Source: Paraspadella gotoi
Lineage: Eukaryota > Chaetognatha
Direction: 5' to 3'
Assembly: GCA_051294375.1 (NCBI GenBank)
Contig: CM119267.1
Span: 7,916,683-7,980,682 of the forward strand
Length of the DNA: 64,000 bases
The notes below the pieces were generated by a model, which was given only the letters and a program-made list of their open reading frames with translations, did no database searches and had not been told where the DNA came from. Below are positions 11,058 through 24,799 of the stretch, one piece after another. Position numbers and translations under genes: made by a program. Every line of letters begins with the position of its first letter. The stretch's first letter is position 1.

Positions 11058-14000
11058 TTAAAGTTAAATTGAGAAATTTTACTACGCCTTACTACTGAAG
11101 TAATAAATAATTAGGAAAGTATTTATTCTTTAGAATTTTTTAGCCTTTCCTTTTAAATAAATGTATAAATATCTACTGAAAATGCTATTTTCCCTTCATT
11201 CGCCACTTTCCACTTTTCTTTCTTTTTCTTTCTTTTCTTTTCTTTTCTTTTCTTTTCTTTTCTTTTCTTTTTTTTTCCTTTCTTTCTTTTCTTTTCTTTT
11301 CTATTTCCTTTTCCTTTATAATTCTATTCTTTCTCTTTCATTTTCCTTCCTTTTCATTCCAACTCCCCTTTCCTTTCCTTTTCTTCTCCTTTCCTTTCAC
11401 TTTCCTTTTTTTCCCAGTTTTTCTTTTGTTTTTTTCTTTCTCCCTTCGATAACAAAGTTGATTCGATTTGCGGACGGCAGAGGGAGGAAAGAGGGGGTCC
11501 GCTCGACGACATCGGGAAAAGGGGCGGTCCCTTCCCGTCCAGTGGCTGATAAATCTGAGTCTCGCGATATACTACGATTGTTAGATTTTAGTATCGAGAG
11601 CAGAGAGAGTAACGAAGGCAACAAGCGCTGCTGAGAAGGGCTTAAGAAGCAGAGCGAAGAGAGGAGAGAGAAATCGTTAGTTTCAGACTTGGGGAAACGC
11701 ACCGAACGCTCAATGTAAAGGATGGCTCTCTGGTTTTGCCGTACGTACATACCTCCCATGCTTGAATTAGGTTTCAACACGTTTGTTCACATACTCGCAC
11801 GATATTTCATCTCAAGTGGTTTTAACTGTTCAGTTACCTGGAGTCCGTAATTAGAGCAAGCAAGAGAAATTACAGTACCAAAGTAGTATGAATAGTAGAG
11901 ATGAGAGAGAGATTGTGAATGGATTGATCGAATGTGAGAGTAGGCAGAGAGACGATAGAAGATATGTGCGACCCGCCCGGCCCACGGTTAATGGAGGCAA
12001 ATGACGTATATAGATAATCATATAAGAATTATTTAGTTAAAGTTTTCCACTAACAAAGAGTAGTGTTTTTGTCGATTATGAAAGAGTCCTTTTTACTATA
12101 TACAGGATATTGTATGATTTTATTTTTTGTATATGAATAGAAAGGAGAAATGGCTATAAATCCCTTCGATCATTAATTAAATATAAATCATTTAAACAAC
12201 GTTGTATCTCACGACATAAATGAAAATTAAAGAAAAAGAATATATAAGTTACATGAAACGTTTAAGATATGAAGATGCCACATTTTTCTTTTTTTTCTTT
12301 TTACTTTCTACTAAACCTTTACATTTTATATTAATAGAACAGCATCCCTTATTCATTTCACAGATCAGGAAAACAATTTTCATGGCGATATTTCATGGAA
12401 TATCTTTCTAATTCATCTTTATCCCATATTATTAATAAATAGAAAGACGTGACCGTCTCCCGCGATACTTACGAACTTCTTATCTTACATTAAGAGATTA
12501 TACTATGGATACATCTGCTTTTTCTCTTTTTCTCTAGGTTAAATAAAATCCTTCTGAGAATTTGATTCCTCGTTCCAAGGGAACTCCTCATTTCCATAAC
12601 TTTTTATAGAATCTTAGTTCTGTGCTCGACACAATACGATGGGGTCATCGAATGTTTCCGCATTATTGCTTGAGATATTATTTTGAATACTGCTTCGCTG
12701 ATAGTGCACGGTCCCTCGTCGTGTGCGCAAGCATGCAAGTGTAAGACTAATACGCAATCTGACTGGCTGTCGCAATTCTCTCTCTCATTCATCCCTCCCC
12801 TGCTCGCCCAGCTCGCTCATCCTGCTAACAAACCGCCCCTCGACTTATTTACTAAAAAAAGAATTCTTGGTCGGGCTGACATTTTGAATGAAAGTCATGA
12901 AAAGTCATGGAAAGTCATTCCGTGGAGTATTGCTTGGCTGAGGCTAGTACCCAGCAATGTTTGAATTTAGTATATATAGTTATGTCTTTTTATTGCACTT
13001 TCTAACAGTTTAAAAAAATATGAAATCTTACGCTTTTTACATTGAATCATCGGTTTTGTCTCTCTAAGCTTCTCTTTTCGTTATAAAATATTTGATATTC
13101 TTCCGACATGAAGTAAATTCTCGCCCTGTCTTCTGAATCGCGTGCTTCCCCGGAAGCGTTCTTCCTTCATTTGGATCTGAAGGCGGACCGATTGCTCTAG
13201 CTCTCGCACTCGGTGAATCTAAAAACATCTAAGAACTGAGCACCGCCTCGTACACTATGAGCAATAGAGTCTAGCTCAATTTTTGCTCGAATAACTAGTG
13301 AGCTATCACCAACTACATTTTCTACAGTGGATACGCGTTATTATTTTTGGGTCCTTAATACTTGCAAAAAAGGGAGGAGCATGAGCTCCGATTCACTAGT
13401 CGCGCTAGCTAGTTATCAGTTGAAAGTGACGTGTACAGTTACCAAAAGTAGAAGCGATTAACCATGCACGTAATAAAAACATATATGACATTGAACAAAG
13501 AACAAAAATACAAGTAAAACCATCTGGTAGCAAGATCAAAATGGGCGACAAAATTAACTGTTTAGAATTTGAATCAAATTATAAGCATACATTTTGATTC
13601 AAGGTCAGTTGGAATCCTAATCGCTACTTTAAAAAGTATATATATGAGATTAGTTTGGATATGCCAAAATCCTTATTATCCGTCTACTAACTCATTTCAT
13701 TGAAGCTTAGTCTCTTACATCATTATTAGAAATATAAGACGTATCTCGTTACGATAAATTGTCTCTCCGTTATTCTCCGTCCGCGTGGCGTCGTCAATGA
13801 TTTTGGATATTGAATAGGTCCTTTGTAGTATACTGTAGTCGAGTCGATCGGTCAAGTTCTTCGTACGTTTCCATTCAATCAGTTCGATCATCAAGCATCT
13901 TCATAAGCACTCGAATCTAATGAACACTCATGCATGGGGCCCTCAATATAAATTCTGCCATCGGCAATCTTTACATATTGTCTCGCACAATTGGCGCGAT

Positions 14001-14120
14001 TTTAAAAGGGAAATGAGAAGCAGAGAGAGAGAGAGGCAGAGCAGAAGAGGTACGATATGAGAGAGAGTGATAGAGAGCAGAGAGAGAGAGCAGAGAGAGA
14101 GACGAGAGGACGAGAAGCAG
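11055..14120. repeat. Unit C, copy 1 (noisy)
   Basis: Corresponds to 16368-18550. It is near-identical until about 11560, then diverges by frequent small insertions. Matches include the stretch around 12840-12960 with three GTCATGAAA-like repeats, the region around 13140-13200, and the area around 13560-13620. A 43-bp perfect palindrome and a (GTC)n array that are clean in copy 2 are disrupted here (13540-13610, 13800-13900). No coding sequence is supportable. Confidence 0.75.
11213..11300. repeat. (TTTTC)n microsatellite
   Basis: A pentanucleotide run inside a longer T/C-rich tract (11190-11450). The partner tract is at about 16530-16600. Confidence 0.9.
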
Positions 14121-14689
14121 TCGAACGAGGCCAGAGCCAGAGAGACATAGCGATAGCCGTCTTACGAGTACAAACATTCACCAACCTAAAAGCGAGCATC
14201 CAAAAAACACAAAACGGTGTCCAAGTTTAATCGATATTTGTCCACCAAGCGCCCTTGGTTGGGTGAGCAAACATGAGGAAATCGTGGGTTTACAACAAAC
14301 AAACACTTACTGTGGCTAAGTGTCTCGGTTAATCTCTTAGAATTTAAACATATAAACGAGAAAAAAGAGATAATACTTGGTGTACTCTTCCACACTTCTC
14401 TCATCTTAATCCTCCACTCTAACAAATTTATTACTGCGTACAAACGAAAATCACTGATCTCGATGCATCCCCAGGCGCTCTTTTCTACTCTCCCAGTCAC
14501 TAAATCACTCTCTCTCTCTCCGCCACCTCTTTTAACTCTACTCCTTCACGTACGTCGTCACTGTCTCATTCTCACTCCTTTACTCTTCCCAGCTGATTAC
14601 TCATCGGTGCACTTGCCGCCACTCTTGTTAACTTCTCTCCCATCTCTCTCTCTCGATAGTGTATTACTTCTCTCTCATCTGCACTGTGT
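14121..14689. other. Unassigned DNA between units C and I
   Basis: GA-rich remnant to about 14150, then mixed sequence with CT-rich parts near 14500-14680. It is probably also noisy read sequence. No gene was seen. Confidence 0.4.
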
Positions 14690-15706
14690 TATAAAGAACG
14701 AGCAGAGCCGATCTTAACGCTCCATCATACGCCCACGATTCCGGCGAGTTTTTTTCTCTCAGCAATTTTTTATTCAGGAATCGACATTCAGCAAACCAAA
14801 ATCCCCTACTGTCCGCGGAGTCACGCGCAATGCGCCCAAAATAGAATAATATCCGCTCAAACTAAAAAAAAGTAACAACTTAGAGAAATCAATCACCGTT
14901 TAACTTTCAACAAGAGCTTTTCTTTTCTGGGATGTTGCATTTCTTGGCGTGTCGCTTCAAGCCGGTATCTTAACTAGCAATCAGTTTTCGAAAATCATAT
15001 TACTCCGACTCCGAGTATGCGATATATTTTAGGTAGTATCTATGGCGCCGCTGAGTACGTGCGGAGACGAACTCTGCTGGTACAGATCCACGATATTTTC
15101 GGGGCCCTCTCGCTGGTCTGTCCGGCTCGCGTCCGCCTAGCGAGTCCCGGTCTGCGTCGGCTCTGGAGCGCCTATGTACTGTCCTCGTCCTCTGCCTGTC
15201 ACCACTCAGCGTATGCTTATAATTTAGCCTATAATTGTTCTGCACGCCCATCACGTGCGAACATCTCAAAACTACTAAGCGTGTGAAAATAAGAACTCGC
15301 CAGGAATTTTGAATGCAATATTTTCTCAGTTATTGCACTTAAAATTTAGAGCGGTTTAAAACAAACCAATTGATACATCATTTCGAAAATCACTTTCCCC
15401 CCCTCCTACCTAACCGAGCGCGAGATATTTAGCAGTGTCTTATATTCGATATCAGACACGTCTCTTGCCGATAACCCCTTCCTCCTCTTCCTCCATCTTC
15501 ACTCCTCTTCCTCGCTTTGTGCTACCTCGCCTGCTTTCTCCTCCTAATCCTCTGGATAACCCACTCGCTCCATCCTCTCCTCATCTCTTTATCTTCATCT
15601 CGATCGGCGCCCCGAACAAACACCTTCCTCTATCTTCTTCATCCCTCAACTGCGAAGCAACAAACACATCGCGTCTGTTGACCCATAATCCTTTTCTCGC
15701 GGAGAT

Positions 15707-15744
<38 letters not shown>

Positions 15745-16200
15745 CTCTCTCTCTTCTCTCTCCTCTCTCTCTCCTTCCGTTCGCGACATGTCCTCCTTTG
15801 ACGAGGCCACGTCCGGGGAACCTGTATCCAGCTTGGTCCACCAGGGGCATTACCGTTAACCCATCCCGGCATCTTCCCCTTCCCTCTCTCTCTCTCTCTC
15901 TCATACGCTACTGCGTTCTCTCTCTCTCCTCACTCCGCACTTTCCTGGACCCCCTATTTTCACTCGTCAACTCTCATCTCTCATCTCTTTCATCTTCTTA
16001 CCCGTCGAGAGTTTCTCTCTTTCTTTACCCCTTCCAGGCTTTTGTTGAGAATCTATTATCGTCCCCCAACTGGATTAATGGAAAGATGGGAATGGAGACT
16101 ATTATTTTGGTGTTGAAAAACTTTTCAGTGTGATTCTGAAAAAGATTGATTCTAGACGCACTCTTTCCCAACCCGCTGGCCGCGAACAACTGTCTAATTT
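14690..16200. repeat. Unit I, copy 2 (inverted, noisy)
   Basis: Reverse-complement partner of 6290-7415, expanded by scattered insertions. The match continues through 15300-15440 (TGCAATATTTTCTCAGTTAT shared) and 15590-15880. Open frames over 15000-15290 on both strands are by-products of this sequence and not genes. Confidence 0.7.
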
Positions 16201-17032
16201 TTTATCTGCCCACCTTCCATGTCATTATCGTCTACAACTAAACAAATACAAACTCTCTTCTCAATATAAAAAATTTTCTTTGCACATAGCAAGTAATATT
16301 AAAATTGAATTTTCTTTCCTACTGCTCGTTAGTTTATACATCCTATATAAATTCATTCAAAATTTCTATTAAAGTTAAATTGAGAAATTTTACTACGCCT
16401 TACTACTGAAGTAATAAATAATTAGGAAAGTATTTATTCTTTAGAATTTTTTAGCCTTTCCTTTTAAATAAATGTATAAATATCTACTGAAAATGCTATT
16501 TTCCCTTCATTCGCCACTTTCCACTTTTCTTTTCTTTTCTTTTCTTTTCTTTTCTTTTCTTTTCTTTTCTTTTCTTTTCTTTTTTTTCCTTTCTTTTCTT
16601 TTCTTTTCTTTTCTATTTCCTTTTCCTTTATAATTCTATTCCTTTCTCTTTCATTTTCCTTCCTTTTCATTCCAACTCCCCTTTCCTTTCCTTTTCTTCT
16701 CCTTTCCTTTCACTTTCCTCCTTTTTTCCCAGTTTTCCTCATTTTGTTTTTTCTTTCCTCCCTTCGATAACAAAGTTGATTCGATTTGCGGACGGCAGAG
16801 GGAGGAAAGAGGGGGTCCCGCTCGACGACATCGGGGAAAAGGGGCGGTCCCTTCCCGTCCCAGTGGCTGATAAATCTGAGTCGCGTATTGTTTTATCGGG
16901 GAGAACGCCGGCGACTTGGGGGCCGGCGTCATGTAGGTGGCGCGACGACTCCTCCTTGCTTGATAGTTCACTTTTGATCGACGAAATTCTCAGTGTCTTA
17001 ACTGTCTTCTGGTCGAATTAGACAGAAGGGAC

Positions 17033-17141
<109 letters not shown>

Positions 17142-18150
17142 TATGATAGGAAACAAAGGAAAGAAAGGTTTTTTAGAAAGGAGAAAAGCTAAACTTCGAT
17201 ATTAATTTAAATTAAAACGTGACAATAAAAAAGAATTAAAGAAAAAAATTAGAGTTACATGAAACGTTTTAGATGAAGGCCACATTTTTCTTTTTTTTCA
17301 TTTTACTTTCTAAACTTACTTTGACGATTCATTAGATAGGAAAACAATTTTCATCGTTCATCTTTCTAATCCGATTATTAATAAAACGTGACGTCCCGCG
17401 ATATTACGATTTATCACAAAAGAGATTAATTGATACATCTCTTTTTCTCTTTTTCTCGTTTAAAAAACCTCGATGATTTGATTCCTCGTCCAACGGAATT
17501 CATTTCCATAACTTTTTATAGATCCGCGGTCGACAACACCTGCGGTCTCGTCTCCATAGCGACCGACGCTTCGTTTGTCACGCTCGGTTGCCAAGCAGCA
17601 GCTCGACTAAACAACGGACGCTCTCTCTCTCTCTATCTCCCTCCCCTCTCGCCCCGCTCGCCCCCGCCCCTCGACTTATTTACTAAAACAAAGAATTCTT
17701 GGTCGGGTGACATTTTGAATGAAAGTCATGAAAGTCATGAAAGTCATTCAGTGGAGTATTGCTTGCTGAGGCTAGTACCAATTATGCTATAAAAGTTTAA
17801 AAATCATGAAATCTTACGTTTTTACAGAATCATCGTTCCCAAGCTCCGTTAAAAGTATTTGACATTCTTCCGCACTAAGTTTTCCTTTCGAAGCCGGAAG
17901 CGTTTTCCTTCAGTTTGGATCTGAAGGCGGACTCGAGTGCTCTAGCTTCCGGTGGTTAAACCGACCCGTCACTATGCAGAGCCAATTTTTGCCTCTGGCT
18001 ATAACCACTAACCAGTGACCTTTTTGGACGCAGAAAGGGACTGAGCCCGTTCCACTAGTGTAAGTGAAGTCCGTGTCAGTTACCAAAAGTAAACGATTAA
18101 CCATCACGTATAAAACATATCAGAAGAATATAAACCCTGTCGTAATAGTG

Positions 18151-18193
18151 AAAATTATGTTTAGAATTTGAATCAAATTCTAAACATAATTTT
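18151..18193. repeat. Perfect 43-bp palindrome
   Basis: AAAATTATGTTTAGAATTTG plus A forms a 21-bp arm that is exactly mirrored after a single central A. Such a sequence can extrude a cruciform. Copy 1 of unit C retains the shape (13550-13600) but with inserted bases. Confidence 0.9.
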
Positions 18194-18355
18194 GATTCAA
18201 GTCAGTTGGAATCTAATCGAAAAAGTATAATAGATAGTTTGGTTGCCTCCTTTCCGTCTCTACTTTCATGAGCTTGTCCTCTACCAGAAAGACGTTCGTT
18301 CAAAAATTGCTCCGTTATTCTCACGTCCGCGTGGCGTCGTCAATGATGGATGATG

Positions 18356-18428
18356 CCGTCGTCGTCGTCGTCGTCGTCGACGTCCTCATCGTCGTCATCA
18401 GCATCTTCATCATCATCATCATCATCAT
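18356..18428. repeat. (GTC)n then (CAT)n arrays
   Basis: A GTC trinucleotide run (about 18357-18381) and an ATC/CAT run (about 18410-18428). Read as protein they give poly-Val or poly-Ile, which is not evidence of coding. Confidence 0.9.
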
Positions 18429-18487
18429 GGGCCAATTAAATCGCCATCGCTCTTCATTTTCCTCCAATTGCATTTTAAAAAAGGGGA

Positions 18488-18494
<7 letters not shown>

Positions 18495-18549
<55 letters not shown>
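18495..18549. repeat. (GA)n microsatellite
   Basis: A GA run at the end of unit C copy 2. Confidence 0.95.
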
Positions 18550-18550
<1 letters not shown>

Positions 18551-18551
<1 letters not shown>

Positions 18552-18956
18552 CGAAAGGCTTCAAGTTTTTTTTTATCTGGGCCCGTTATAAAATTTTAAT
18601 CTCCTTGTCAAGGGATCTCCCTGACAGTTTACACGAATGAAACGCTTGTATTCTTTTTTCCTTCCTAATTTTCTGTTCGATTCGGAGGCTGATTTCAGGC
18701 CAGAATTTCGGGCCAAAATTCTTCATTCCAACTGACATTTTACAGGACATGGTGAGGGTTTAAAAAGAAAACGAAAAAAAAAAAACCCGAAAAGGGAATA
18801 GAATTAATGATGTAACCTATTAGTAGCGAAAAAAAGTTAAAGAAAAAATTGTTCACACGATTTAAATGGATCTCTCTGAGGCATTTATTTTTTTCCTAAT
18901 TCAAACATTTCCTGGTGCCAAACGTAAATATGTAAATATAAATATATAATATAATT
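18551..18956. other. Single-copy AT-rich DNA
   Basis: AT-rich intergenic sequence with an AAGGGATCTCCCT partial palindrome near 18610. Nothing else was recognised. Confidence 0.5.
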
Positions 18957-19237
18957 ATAACGATCCAACTCCATTTATTTCCCGTCTTCCAGCAGCCATT
19001 TCTGATAAACCCTCATAATCTCTTTCAACTTTTCTCCCTTTCGCTTTACCTTTTCACTTTCCTTCCATCTCAATGAATTCGGTTACGTTTCATTCCTTTT
19101 CTCTTTTCCTCCTCCTCCTCTACCTCCTCCTCCTCCTCCTCCTCCTCCACATCTGATGCCGGTTCCATGCCTTCGGGATTCCTTCCAGTTTCCCCTCAGG
19201 TTTTAAATGAGATGTCAATCTACTCGTCTCGGCTGCG

Positions 19238-19243
19238 ATGATA

Positions 19244-19286
<43 letters not shown>
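19238..19286. repeat. (CGA)n trinucleotide array
   Basis: CGA repeated from about 19245, matched at 25084-25122 in copy 2 with different length. Confidence 0.9.
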
Positions 19287-19797
19287 ATGCCAACGAGGAC
19301 GAAGACCTGAAGACCATTCATGATAATATCGAGGGCGATCGAAATTGAACTTACAGCAACATTTTCACGAAGGGGGAGAGAGAAAAATCAATGTTGGAAA
19401 TTAAAATTCTAATTTCTTCTAAAAATTATTCAATTACATCATAAAATATTTTCAGAAAATTTTTAAAATGAAAAAAAATTATTTTCGATTGAGAAGTAAT
19501 ATTTTAAGCTGGCCCAGTGCCCTAATAAATATACAAATTTAATAACAAAATTCATGAGGTAGAAAATATTTAAATGAAAGATGGACTCTAGTCCACCAAT
19601 TATAAATGAAATAATCGAGATATAGCATCGCAGGAGTATCAAGCCACCAAAAGCAAATCGGATCGGAAACTCGGGCGATCTCCGCGGAAATGGAATCGCC
19701 GTATCCTGATTGGTCAAGCATGGGACCGGAATCGAACAATCACCTTGCAGAATCATCGGAACTGTAAATTTTACCCACGTCGCCGATTCTCTTTCTT

Positions 19798-19892
19798 AGC
19801 TATAAATAGACCTAGCTTGTTTTAGTATCAGTAGCATTGAACAAGACTCCTGCGTGTGTCTCACCGTCACCTTTATTCTCAGAATAAAATCT
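19798..19892 (+). promoter_or_regulatory. TATA plus initiator, then polyA signal (LTR-like)
   Basis: TATAAATA begins at 19801 and TCAGT, the arthropod-type initiator, at 19828, giving a TATA-to-initiator distance (28 bp) normal for a core promoter. An AATAAA follows at about 19883, only 55 bp downstream. Promoter and polyA signal so close together, followed at 19938 by tRNA-complementary sequence starting TGG, is the order expected for U3-R-U5-PBS of an LTR retroelement. No gag or pol coding follows, so it would be a remnant. Same layout in copy 2 (25635, 25661). Confidence 0.4.
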
Positions 19893-19908
19893 CATCCTGA
19901 TTTCACCC

Positions 19909-20024
19909 CTAAAAATCCATGAGTTTTTCCTTAAATGTGGTGGCAGCGGTGGTATTCGAACCCACGCCTCCGAAGAGACTGGTGAAATCCAGAAATCTAA
20001 AAATCCATGAGTTTTCTTTAAATG
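19909..20024 (-). pseudogene. tRNA-Leu 3' fragment with CCA between 28-bp direct repeats
   Basis: On the minus strand 19992-19938 reads as a tRNA-Leu 3' portion: part of the anticodon arm, a long variable arm with a TTCG loop, the B-box GGGTTCGAATACC and the acceptor end CGCTGCCACCA. The final CCA is not normally gene-encoded in eukaryotes, so the source was a mature tRNA or a tRNA primer. The anticodon arm lacks about three bases. On both sides lies the same sequence (CTAAAAATCCATGAGTTTT... ending TTAAATG) at 19909-19937 and 19997-20024, as expected of a target-site duplication. It is not a functional tRNA gene, since the 5' half is missing. Confidence 0.65.
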
Positions 20025-20329
20025 ATAGTGTCTTGCACCTGATAACAAATTATAAAAAAGATGAATCTATAAAAGTGAGGTGTAAAAATTCCATAAACTA
20101 ATAAGTTTTGTGATCAATTTGGTAATCGGTCTGCATCGGAATTTTCTATTCATTTCTTTCTTTTTGCAAATACTAAAATCGACTGAGATAATAATTTAGC
20201 TAAAAATTAGTGATAAAAAAACCACAACAATGCGTTGCCTCTGAGTCGAGAAGACGTTGGGGCTGGCCTTATGACTAAAATCGTGAGCATAAAACCAGAT
20301 TCGGTTCGTTGACTTTTTGCCTCCAGGGC

Positions 20330-20420
20330 GAAAAGTAGACGCGGCGAGGTTTGACGCGCGTGGCGGCGCGGCGGCGTGGCCCAATAAGACAGGACGAGGG
20401 CTGAATAGCGCGGGAGAAGA
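20330..20420. other. Short CpG-rich patch
   Basis: GGCGGCGCGGCGGCG-rich sequence in otherwise AT-rich unit D. It is repeated at 26165-26250. No exon features were seen. Confidence 0.4.
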
Positions 20421-21177
20421 GTGGTCACGAGATCCGAACTAAAATTGGCGACTAAGGAGCACAAAGGTTCTCATAAAAGTCTTCACTTGTTATATTATTA
20501 TTATTATTATATCTACTTGAAAATTGTGCCATTTGTTTAGTTATATATACGAATTCGAATATCTAATATAAGAATAAGAATAAGAATAATATATAATATA
20601 AGAAAATTTTATCATCTTGAAAACTCATTCATTACAAAGGACAAAGTGAACAACAAACATTGTTTCAGGTACGAAATAAGATTAAATTTTCATAAGAGAT
20701 ATTACAGTGAGGAAATACAACAAAATTTTAAGATTGTGAAGTAGTAAAATATTTTTTTCCGAAAATCGGAAAAAAGTCACGAAAAGGACAAAGAAAATTG
20801 ATGAATCTACCAGAAAGTATTTTTGTTTTGTTTGTCGAAAGTGAAAAGGTTACCTCATTTCTTCGTCTCTGTCCTAAATCGTCTTCGTTGACGAGTCACT
20901 GAGGCAACGAACAAAAGTGAAAAAAAAAATTCACAATGACATCGATCAAAATGCCACGCCTACTTTTCTTTATGAGCTTCATTTTAAGACTGAAAAACGA
21001 CGAACATTTTACTTCCATTTCACTTCGACAAAAAAAATGGTAAACATTGCCAAAGATGGCCGAAGTGGACGCTTCGTTGACGGCCGATTTCAAGAGGGCG
21101 ACGGGGAGCGACGCCCTCCCGTGGCGAGACTTAGCGCTTCGCAGGGAGACGAGAGGACGATAGAGAGAGAGAGAGAG

Positions 21178-23653
<2,476 letters not shown>

Positions 23654-24040
23654 TAAATGGAGTAGAAAAGGCTTTTTAATAGGCCTTGTTTAGACGGAGT
23701 GTTAAGGGGAGGCGTGAGGAATTGAAATCAAGGGTGATGGAGAATGAAAAATATAGTGGTGAATGGTGAGTGGAGTGCCAGAGTGGCGATTCGTTGAATG
23801 GTTGTGAAAGTGATACAATGTTAAAAATTGCGTCGTGTTAGTAAGATAGTATATGAAATTGGTACAACCAATAATAATAATAATTTCTGATATTATAATC
23901 TATATTATCTATATTATATTTGATAAACCGATTGAAAACAACAATCCCGCTTTCGCTAATTCCCTAATCTATTTCCCCAAATGGATTTTGTTTTCACTTT
24001 AATTGAGTCCAACTCGTTAAAAGTGTTGTTTTAAAGGCTG

Positions 24041-24145
24041 ACCCCCCCCCCTCCACCCAAAAAAAAATTGCATGACCAAACTGTTTTCGCGATCCGGACG
24101 ACGACGACGACGCCAACGACGACGACGACGACGACGATGATGATT
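24041..24145. repeat. poly-C and (CGA)n arrays
   Basis: A run of nine C at about 24043, then CGA repeats at 24098-24138. Copy 2 has the same at 27459-27555. Confidence 0.9.
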
Positions 24146-24299
24146 AAGTAGGAAAAAGAGAGAAGGGATCTCACTCTCTGGCATCGAGGCATCGAGAGAC
24201 GGCGCGGCCGAGTCACGCCGAGGACCGAAACGGATATAAGCGAACCGACAACAGAAAACCGACGAGTTTCGGAGACGCGAAGAAATTGGCCGACGGAAA

Positions 24300-24345
24300 T
24301 GGGGGGGGGGAGGGGGAGGAGGAGGAGGAGGAGGAGGGGGAGATC
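24300..24345. repeat. G-run and (GGA)n array
   Basis: A G homopolymer followed by GGA repeats. Copy 2 at 27719-27765 differs in length, as expected of slippage or sequencing error. Confidence 0.9.
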
Positions 24346-24620
24346 GGGCTCGGGGGAAGGGTGTGGCTGGAGGAGATGGGTTCTCAAGCCCTTGGTCAAC
24401 GGGGTGTTTACTCGAAGAAAGAAGGGTGATTACTGACTTAATCGACAATTCACAATGATGAACGGATGATTATAAATGGTATCCGGGAAAAATAGAATGC
24501 GTAGTATTGAGAAAAAGGAAAAGCTAAATTTCGGAAGAAAAAATTAACCAAATAAACACACGCACGAAAAATGGACAACAACAAATAATCAAGAAAAAAA
24601 ATTGCACAAAAGCAAGAGAG

Positions 24621-24774
24621 AAATATGAAATATGAAATATGAAATAGACTAAACCGGGGCGCAATTTACTGTGGCCCATGAGGTCATTTCGTTACGAAAA
24701 CTAAGTTAATGGTAAAAAATTCATTTTTAAAACCATTTAAAATTAATTTTTAAAACGTGAAATCCAAAATTTTA
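24621..24774. other. Tail beyond unit D, copy 1
   Basis: Begins with three to four tandem AATATGAA units where copy 2 instead has a GA tract, then AT-rich sequence up to the gap. Confidence 0.6.
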
Positions 24775-24799
24775 NNNNNNNNNNNNNNNNNNNNNNNNN
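24775..24799. other. Assembly gap, 25 N
   Basis: The gap separates the two copies of unit D. Confidence 0.99.

Larger units (their letters stand above)
9901..11099. mobile_element. MITE-1, palindromic hAT-type, with target duplication
   Basis: The element starts TAAGGCGTAGT (9910) and ends with its inverse ACTACGCCTTA (to 11091). It is flanked by the 8-bp direct repeat CTACTGAA (9902-9909 and 11092-11099). An 8-bp duplication and a TAAGG terminus fit the hAT superfamily. The whole interior is an imperfect palindrome: GCAGTAGGCCATATTTAT near 10020 mirrors the GGCCTACTGC region near 10390, and the centre lies near 10210. There is no coding capacity, so it is non-autonomous. The interior is present twice, around a 25-N gap; the true element is probably about 0.6 kb. 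Confidence 0.75.

Noticed and set aside
15000-15286. Overlapping 89-codon frames on both strands
   Set aside because: The region is the noisy inverted copy of 7045-7260, where no such frame exists, so the frames arise from inserted bases.
19938-19992. Functional tRNA-Leu gene
   Set aside because: The 5' half with D-arm and A-box is absent, the anticodon arm lacks about three bases, and CCA is encoded, which points to reverse transcription.
24017-24448. Pro-rich and Val-rich frames over GGA and CGA arrays
   Set aside because: They are microsatellite translations; the two D copies differ in array length and frame.
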